A DNA stretch of 64,000 nt, taken from Acanthosepion lycidas. Taxonomy: Eukaryota > Mollusca > Cephalopoda > Sepiida > Sepiidae. A program made the translations under genes and the position numbers. This document shows, in pieces, positions 56,850 to 64,000 of the stretch. Position 1 is the first letter of the stretch, and every line of letters starts with the position of its first letter. Below the pieces are notes generated by a model. The model saw only the letters and a list, made by a program, of their open reading frames with translations. It did no database searches and was not told where the DNA came from. The stretch covers positions 55,750,142 through 55,814,141 of the forward strand of contig OZ010590.1 of NCBI GenBank assembly GCA_963932145.1, in the 5' to 3' direction.

Positions 56850-59800
56850 ATGTTTATATGGCATTGATCTCAACATTTTAGAACCGTTCAGTTCAAATAT
56901 TGTAAAACTAATTAATTTTATTAAAGACCAATTTCAGTCTTGACTGTACAGGTAATAGCAATTTTGGTATTACTACCAGCACAGATAGAGTACTCATGGG
57001 AGAGTGGATTACATAAATTTTCACTAATTCATTTTGTTCTATTTACCATTGTAGCACATTGGTGACAAAACATTTTGTCATAATCTTTGTACAAAGAAAA
57101 GTAAATTCTTGTCTTTCAAATGTTCATTTTTGTGAGCATAAACATTTAGTATTTGAACTTAGTTTATTAGGTATCACCAACTGAAATTGTAGTCTTATTG
57201 AAAAAAATATTAATTAAAATTTTAAATAGTGAGTTTTGATGATTTTTTTTTTAAAATTACAACCAAAATAAGAGCCCAAATTTCCATCTCACAAAAAAAT
57301 AAGATTTAATTAAAGTTAAATTAAATGTTTTTTCTGTTTCTTTAATCAGCAAAAATCCACAGCTCAATATTGGGAACAAATAAGAATAAAAAAAATCTAT
57401 TAAAAATAAAACAATCATAATGTCAAAATAATTTTTTGTAAAATAGTTACTTTAATCTTTACTTGATTTAATTACATGAAAAAATTCCTAAATTTTATTT
57501 AAAAAAACATTAAAAAATGTATATTTATAACATGAGTGGCTCACATCAGTCAGGATGAGTTAATGGTCAATTAACATTGGCGAGGCGATATTTGCATTAC
57601 TGGCTGATGACTGCCAATCTTAATTCATTTTGACAGCTTTGAACTAAATGGCTTCTTTTTGTAAGTATGGTGATCTGTAATAAAAAAAAAACCCAGTATT
57701 TTATGTTTTGTAAAATAATTATTTTTCTGTAATTTTATTTTTGCTGATTAAGAGTTTTTTTTTTTAAGTGGAACAATTCTTATTTTTAAATTGTTAGTTC
57801 TAGAACATATTCCGTCACATGAAATTAGGATTATAAAGGATTAAGAAAGATATAAAAAATCTTTTTTGCTTATACACAAGTGAAGTATTGGAATGATCAG
57901 TAAAATGTGTGTTACGTGGAAGATAAGTGCAAAATATTTCAATGGTTTCCCTGCAGACATGAGAAATCGGTGAACTATCCAGTATAGGTTAATCTAAAGA
58001 ATAAATCTTTATTTAGATAATCTGCTCTTTAGTCATTTGGAAACTGTGTAGTATAAAGTATTTTATAATTATTATTGTAAAAAATTCAGATTTGTTCCTT
58101 AAATTGCACATTGTAATTACCTTGTAATATATTGGTTAACTGTTCTGTGAATTTTGCATAAAATACAAATTGGCCAAAAAGTGGCTATGATTAAAGCATA
58201 ATGTGGCCTCAGTGTTGACCACCAGTAATATACACAGGGACACCTATCAATGTGTGACATGGCAATACAAATAGCCCAATATTATGTAACTGTTGGTCAG
58301 AGCAGCCTCTCTAAGCACTACTAAAGAGTTTGGGCTCCTTACTACCATTTGGAAGCAGCAACCAAAAAAATGCCAACCCAGTACCTTCATAATGAAGAGT
58401 CACAGCCACTAATCAGTCATATCAACAAAAAGTTAAATCATTATGATCATGGAAGCAAGAAGCAGTAAAGCATATCCTAATCAGGCATAAACCTCTACTC
58501 CTGTTCAATAAACATTGAAGGAGTACTTTTGATTTTTTTTTGTTTTTTTTAGTTCATGTTATGCAACAAAAATCAAAAAAATAATGACTTGCAGTTTACT
58601 TTGGTATTTTTAGTTTGAAGAAACAATAAACTAGAATAAACATTTTTCTTTTTTATGATTTTGAGCTGATACACTGAGAAATACAGATAAGATTTTTTAA
58701 TAAATATTGAGTTTGTTCTCAATCATTTTTTAAGTCATTAAAACTTGGTAAAGAAAAGCATCATCAGAAAAATGTTCAAATCAACAGGAAGGATTGTTTA
58801 ATTCATGACCAAGTGGGAAACACTCATTAATTCATCAACCTTTTTTTTTAAACAAAAATACCAAAAAAAAAAAAAATTCAAATTCATGTAATTAGTATTT
58901 AATTTTCAGTTAGGGACAAATTAATTTAAATGGTTTCTGCTAACATTTTTATTTTTTTTCAAGAATGAAAAGAAATTTTTTTTTCCAAACAACGATTAAT
59001 CAGTCTCATTTTTGTCAGCAGTGTTTTTCTATGAGCAAGTATACTTTGCTGTTGTAATCTATTTTAATTGTGTGCATAGCTATATCAATAAGTCTGCAGC
59101 CTATTGATGAAAAAAAGCGTTAATTTTACACACCAAATATTTATTTTTAAACATTCCTTTTAATGCCCTTAATTCAGTCTTGAGTATGAATCACATATAT
59201 AAGACATTATATTGTGTATATTTCAGATTGATATTTGACTTGTAACAACATAACCAGCTATGGAGTTATTGACCCATCTTGTAGCTAATGTCAGTTTCAG
59301 ATCTGGGGTTTTCGGGGTTTTTTGTACTGATTTAAAAATGCAAGAAAGATTTCTTTCTAAATTGTTTATTTTTTTATAATTCAAATTATATTTGAACTCT
59401 ATAATCCATGTCATCACAGGTAGGATTTAATAAAGAAATATATCAAAAGTTTCACAGATGAAGCAAATACTAATGACTAATGCTTATATAGGAAATAAGC
59501 AGATACCAACACTTTTTACATTTTATATGTGAACAGATATCATGAATATAACTAAAAAAAAAAAAAATGATCATTTTCTACATAGCTCTGTTTAGTTCAA
59601 AATGCTGTGCAAAATATTAACCCCAGATAAAGAGTATAAAATATTAGCCCCCAGTAAAAAATGAGTATGAAGAATTTGTGTTACTTGTGGTAAAATGTTG
59701 ACAAATTCAGTGGAAAATAAACAACCTTATTTTCGTTTTGTTTACATTTTCATTATATAACATAGATTTTTATATGAAAAAGTGACATAATGAAAATGAT

Positions 59801-60415
59801 TTAAAAAAGTGTCATGAATTAATGTTAGGATAATATAAAATAATATGAAAATATGCAACAATTAATGTTAATGGCTAACAAATTTTTGTTTACATTTGAC
59901 ACAGTACACTAAATCCACAAAACAATAAAATTTTCAGTTTTTTATATATATTTAAAAAAATAATTTTGATTGGAAAAAAGTGATAAATTGAAACAAATAT
60001 TTAAAAATAGTTCATCCCCTGCTGTTTCTGGGAGTGGCTTCAAACTTTTGAACCATAGTGTAGGTAAGTTTTGCTTATTGCTACACACCAAATTTGATTT
60101 TGGCTTCACTACTTCAAGCATTATCTGCACTGTAACAGATTTGGAAATCAGAAAAAAATGGGATCATCAGTTGTCAGGAATTAATGCAAGTATTAGTTTG
60201 GTTTGTTTTGTTTTATTGCATATCAATCTCAATGGGTTATTTAATGCCAAAAAAAATTTTATTGCTGGTAATAATTTGTTTTTGTCAAAAATCTATTTTT
60301 GGTAATATTTTTCTTTCAAAAATCTAATGCTAGTAATTTTTTTTTTCTTTCAAAATTTATTACTGGTGATAATTTTTTATAAAATATTTCTGGTATTAAA
60401 ACCTATTTTTACACT
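56850..60415. other. AT-rich intron, nothing recognised
   Basis: Long AT- and homopolymer-rich intron between two exons. No sustained coding signal. Confidence 0.6.
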
Positions 60416-60419
60416 TTCA

Positions 60420-60615
60420 TAGTTTTTTGACCCCAGTTTGGGGGTCAACTATTTACCCATAGCTGTGACCCTAACAGGTGCTACCACCCCAGGTCAGGGT
60501 TGACCTGGGAACACCAGCAATTAAGAGGTGGTTACAAGCTCCTGAAAAGCTCCTGATCAGAAGCCTTGCTGTTGGACTTAGTTTATCGTCTTACCCAAGA
60601 CACAGATGTAGTTTA
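60420..60615. repeat. Small GC-richer block, unassigned
   Basis: CCACCCCAGGTCAGGGTTGA with the palindromic GGTCAGGGTTGACC, then GGAACACCAGCAATTAAGAG, stands out from the intron. It may be a SINE or LTR fragment; no family is recognised. Confidence 0.3.
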
Positions 60616-60867
60616 TCATTAGGATGGCAAATATTAGTAACGGCTAATTATAGGTATAATTTAAATATATTGCTGATGATTTTTATCATAGAAATGTACT
60701 GAACATTAACAAGAAAGTGATTGTCAACAGTTAAGAAATAATTAAAGTCTCACTGATAAGATAGGGCCATTTTATACATAATGATTTTCCATATTACTTT
60801 GTTTTTATATAAAATATACATTACTGCATGATTAATATCTGACTTTTTCTTCTGACTTTTGTTTCAG

Positions 60868-60982
60868 ATATCTTTGACTATAAATCATTGAGCCCGAGAT
60901 ATGCTTCCAAACAAAAAGAAAGTGCAACAGATTTGGATAAAAGTCCAATTTCTCCTGATTCTACAAGCCACGTCTCAGAGAG
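60868..60982 (+). CDS. KATNIP: KATNIP-like gene, last exon in window
   Basis: The acceptor TTGTTTCAG ends at 60867 and the donor GTATGT starts at 60983. It completes the codon split with the previous exon (giving Asp), then encodes IFDYKSLSPRYASKQKESAT and DLDKSPISPDSTSHVSE, leaving two bases (AG) for the next exon. The Ser/Pro-rich content continues the disordered linker. The phase fits the 56245-56845 exon. The gene must continue to the right of the window. Confidence 0.8.
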
Positions 60983-61149
60983 GTATGTGTCATTAGTTTA
61001 AAAAACAAAACAAAATGTTTCTTCTAATTGTTGTATTTTTCTGATTTCCTATAAATATTTAAAATATGGCAGTATTTTAATGTTTGAAATATATTTCGGC
61101 CATTGTGCATAATATCATATTTTGTCAGTTTTTGGTCATCCATACTTCA

Positions 61150-61420
61150 GTTGCCCTCTGGACATTCATAACTTATTTGGCCCAGCTGGACTGTGAGGAA
61201 GGTTTCAAATGAAACACATCCCCACAGTCATGAGCTCTCCTTTTGTGCTTAAAGGTGTTCCCAAAGAGGGAAATGCTGAGCAGCTCTAGCAATTTTTGAA
61301 TGGTTGCTGAAATCCCACTTTAAACATGACCTTGTGCCATGTGTGGATCAATACCCATATGGTTAAGGAAAGCTGAATACACACTGAACCTTTGAATCTA
61401 ATTGTTAGATGACAGACATC
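61150..61420. other. Unassigned low-GC-contrast block
   Basis: It has a more balanced base composition than its surroundings, but no frame or repeat family that I recognise. Confidence 0.25.
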
Positions 61421-61609
61421 CACTGTAAAGAAATGCATTTTTCACTATATTTTAATTAAAAAGTAATATTTTTAAAAATCCATTTAAATAACAATTAATT
61501 CCTATATTTCTGCAGCAACTACTTTATTTTTTAAAAGTTTTTAAATACAGTGTTAAGTTTTTTTATTGATATTCATCAATCAAGGTATATTCAAAGTTAA
61601 TTTTGGATG

Positions 61610-61987
61610 ACAAAAATTGAGACTAAAACAAATTGACTGATTGATTTTTCTACAACTTATAAACCCTTTGTAGATTATTTAAAACCAGGAAATATATTTA
61701 GATTGTCATTTTTTATTTTTTTTTAGATTATAATGATTTAATGATACACATCTTACTAATTAACCCATAGTTGGGGAGAAGAGATGGATTAATACCTTTC
61801 CCAAGGATATTTGCACATAAATGAATATAATGAACACAACTGGAATTGAAACCTAGCTCTCGGATTAACAATTCCAATCTATTATCCATTATAGCACCTG
61901 CACATTCAAACTTACAACGACTGGCATTTCCAAGCAGTCACTCATCTAGGTATTGACCAGGCTTGATATTGCTTAACTTTGGTGAAT
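61610..61987 (-). mobile_element. Composite 5S/tRNA-type SINE, minus orientation
   Basis: Read on the minus strand it starts with a 5S-derived head (61925-61985: AAAGTTAAGCAATATCAAGC, CTGGTCAATACCTAGATGA). A family S tRNA-like middle follows (61745-61912: GCAGGTGCTATAATGG, TTCAATTCCAG, AACTATGGGTTAATTAG). It ends with the AATCTACAAAGGGTTTATAA and AATCAATCAGTCAA tail. The copy at 21458 has the same head and tail without the middle. Confidence 0.65.
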
Positions 61988-62629
61988 GGTTGTTTCAACA
62001 TTATGTGGTCAGAAGACAAAATGGTCTCAAATCAGATTTAAGTATGCTTCAATAATATTTATGGTTTTAGGTTTTTGTTATTTTATTCCAGTTAAACCTG
62101 AAATTAATTCTTCAATATTTAAATTATGGCACTGCTTTAAAATTTTTATAAACAAGCCCATAATCAGTTTATTTATTACTTGATAACTATGGAAAAATCA
62201 TTTCCTGACTTTATCAATCCCTCACTTCATGTACAAAGACACTGAAAACTGAAAAAGATTTAAAATTTATTTTAAGTTACCAAAAGTAATTTTTCTTTTT
62301 ATATCATTTTATTTCATCATCATAATAATAACTGAAATCAATAACTCATCAACATATACAAAATTTCATGTATTTCAAAGTGAGCAGATTTTTTGTCAAA
62401 CTACTCAATAGAAAACTAGAGTGAAAATAGTCAATAAATCAATAAAATTTCAGTCAATTTATCTCCCAACCAAATTCAGTTTCATGGAACACAAGTCATC
62501 AGGGTCAGAGAATCCTATTTATTACATGATATAATCATACTCTCTTAAATGAATGTTGACGTCTTTACTGAATTTATTTCATTTTCTAAGATATTTTTAC
62601 AAAATTATGTTAAAATGGTAAAATTATAT

Positions 62630-62633
<4 letters not shown>

Positions 62634-62705
<72 letters not shown>
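62634..62705. repeat. (CT)n then (TA)n microsatellite
   Basis: About 20 CT units followed by about 15 TA units and a short (CA)n, as at 45151-45238. Confidence 0.95.
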
Positions 62706-62709
<4 letters not shown>

Positions 62710-62721
62710 CACACACACAAA

Positions 62722-63286
62722 TACCCTTGTGCAAATTAATTGAAATGAAACGAATAATTCCGCTATTCACTCTTTTTTTGTATTTTTCCAATGAAACATG
62801 AGCCAGTGCACATGTTAGTACTACATATGTCCATTCCACGAAGTCATTCCTTACAGATTGACCACAGACTCTTGATTGGATTTAAATCAGGAGAGTTTCT
62901 GGGCCAGTCCATAGTACTTTGATTTGCTCACTGGTAAGGCTTACCAGTGTGTTTGTGCAGCATTACAATTTTTGTGCACTTCCTTGGAGTAATGTCCATT
63001 GCAGACAATGACCATAAGATAATTAATTGACAATCAAGTGTCTTGGTGCAATAAAAATCTGATGCAATCACGGATAATGCAATATTTTTCAAGGCCAAAC
63101 AAATTTCATCATATACCCTGAAAATAGATTCATATCACTGTACACTACTGCAAATGACCTAATCTGAAGAAAAAAACAGAAATCAGTTAAACCCTGTCAC
63201 ACCAGTGGGGGGGGTCTAAAACTGAATGTATAATGAAAGAAAGGAAACTAAAGCAGTTGTTTCAATTAATTTGCACAAGGGTGTAG
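62722..63286 (-). mobile_element. Tc1-like transposon remnant with inverted ends
   Basis: The left end CCCTTGTGCAAATTAATTGA (62724-62743) and the right end TTCAATTAATTTGCACAAGG (63260-63279) are inverted repeats of about 22 bases. The minus strand inside reads 'WPRNSPDLNPIKSLWSICKE', the catalytic segment of a Tc1-like transposase with NPIENLW altered to NPIKSLW. Much of the gene is deleted (about 560 bases remain). The last Glu of the catalytic triad lies at this altered spot, so it is dead. Confidence 0.8.
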
Positions 63287-63529
63287 ATATGAAATTCAAC
63301 ATTTTAAATGATTTTAAATATTTACATATTGAAAAGTTCTTCAGCATAGTACAAATTTGATTTGTTTGGGATCTATGATTAGAATTTATTATATAGATAT
63401 ATATATGGTATAATTCAATAGATTTATCAGATATTCTAATACTGATGAGCAGTGTGTCTGCAAAAATTTGAAATTGGTCAAGAGATAAGTTGTTTGAACA
63501 TTGTATACACTTAGATATGCATGAAAATT

Positions 63530-64000
63530 TACCATGATATTTTTGGTATCTGTCTATATTTCTGAAATGAGGTATTATGTACACTATTTACATTATTTGG
63601 ACTATTGTCCTCATCTTTGTTGCTATATTTATCACATTTTGGCCGTTGTATTCTCCGGCCTTCTTCAGGTAGTTGGAATGTCAAACTGAACCCTTTATTT
63701 CGCTCGTTGGGGTAGACTGGTCTAGTTCCACGAGCCATGTCGAATGAATGTCAGTTATCAGTTATCTCCTGTTAACTCACCTCTCCAAGTTCTCCACTGC
63801 CTTAACTAGGTATTGAACTCACACTCTTTGGGTCCTGTCACTGGGTTTAACTAACGCCTTTATCCACTGGGCCATGTGTCCTTAAGAAAATAAAGTGTTC
63901 AGTTCGGCATTCCAACCACGTGAAGAAGGTGGAGCGTACAACAGCCGAAACATTGTGATAAATATGGCAACAAAGATGAGGACAATAGTCCAAATAATGT
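63530..64000. mobile_element. Inverted PLE terminal blocks around a tRNA-like SINE module (runs off the window)
   Basis: The left block (63575-63735, minus orientation, with TGTCCTCATCTTTGTTGC and CTCCGGCCTTCTTCAGG) and the right block (63888-64000, plus orientation) are inverted copies of about 110 bases. Between them (63785-63875) lies a tRNA-like module, minus orientation, whose reverse has GGCCCAGTGGATAAAGGCG and GTGTGAGTTCAATACC. It matches 11185-11480. The sequence left of it (63529-63590) matches the flank of the PLE at 2.3 kb. Confidence 0.75.

Noticed and set aside
1-64000. CRISPR arrays, operons, prophage or plasmid features
   Set aside because: None seen; the sequence has eukaryotic introns and retroelements throughout.

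Overview
This is a eukaryotic, metazoan, AT-rich, repeat-dominated window. It most resembles cephalopod (octopus-type) DNA. The evidence is long introns with GT-AG exons, long (TA)n, (CT)n and (CA)n microsatellites, several tRNA- and 5S-derived SINEs, many 5'-truncated LINE tails, Penelope-like elements (PLEs), mariner/Tc1 relics and Gypsy fragments. The species call is an inference from repeat style. No bacterial-type gene, operon, CRISPR array, intact rRNA gene or intact tRNA gene is visible. A 200-base run of N occupies 50969-51168.

The only host gene I can support lies on the + strand in the right two thirds. Six exons (21045-21115, 23778-23869, 29462-29564, 46426-46620, 56245-56845, 60868-60982) have good splice sites and mutually compatible reading phases. 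Their concatenated product looks like katanin-interacting protein (KATNIP/KIAA0556, DUF4457 domains), a cilium/basal-body microtubule protein. The window holds only an internal or 5' part of the gene; it continues beyond 64000. A conserved stretch expected between the exons at 46.4 and 56.2 kb is not seen and may lie in the assembly gap.

Region by region: 0-21 kb is intergenic or 5' flank or intron. It holds a PLE relic (1.2-2.3 kb), a mariner relic (2.6-3.5 kb), LINE tails, a TIR-bounded DNA element (5.77-7.35 kb), SINEs, a tandemly repeated module at 10 kb, a PLE-end/SINE composite (11.2-11.8 kb) and a hammerhead ribozyme motif between two (TA)n tracts (18.3 kb). The stretch 21-46 kb is intron sequence with a minisatellite, a 5S-derived SINE, a Tc1 relic with a nested MITE, a Tigger-like MITE, a second mariner relic, a foldback structure (30.0-30.3 kb), a LINE with a C2H2 tail (30.4-31.5 kb), two oppositely oriented PLEs (32.2-34.5 kb minus; 34.6-36.7 kb plus, the latter followed by a well-formed hammerhead), a fairly young LINE reverse transcriptase (36.8-38.7 kb minus), a nested RT/GIY-YIG element (39.8-41.9 kb) and the end of an LTR retrotransposon (43.8-44.3 kb). 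The stretch 46.6-56.2 kb is another intron, with a mariner transposase tail, a deleted Gypsy element and the N gap. From 57 to 64 kb there is mostly featureless AT-rich intron plus SINEs, a Tc1-like TIR element and an inverted PLE-terminal repeat that runs off the window end.

The most interesting theme is hammerhead self-cleaving RNA motifs linked to Penelope-like elements. One is clear at 36619-36663, a second good one lies at 18316-18354, and several decayed relatives lie at 30.0-30.3, 34.17 and 41.85 kb. Alongside them is a recurring composite of inverted PLE terminal repeats around a tRNA-like SINE module. Two PLE copies have lost the catalytic reverse-transcriptase core but kept both ends.
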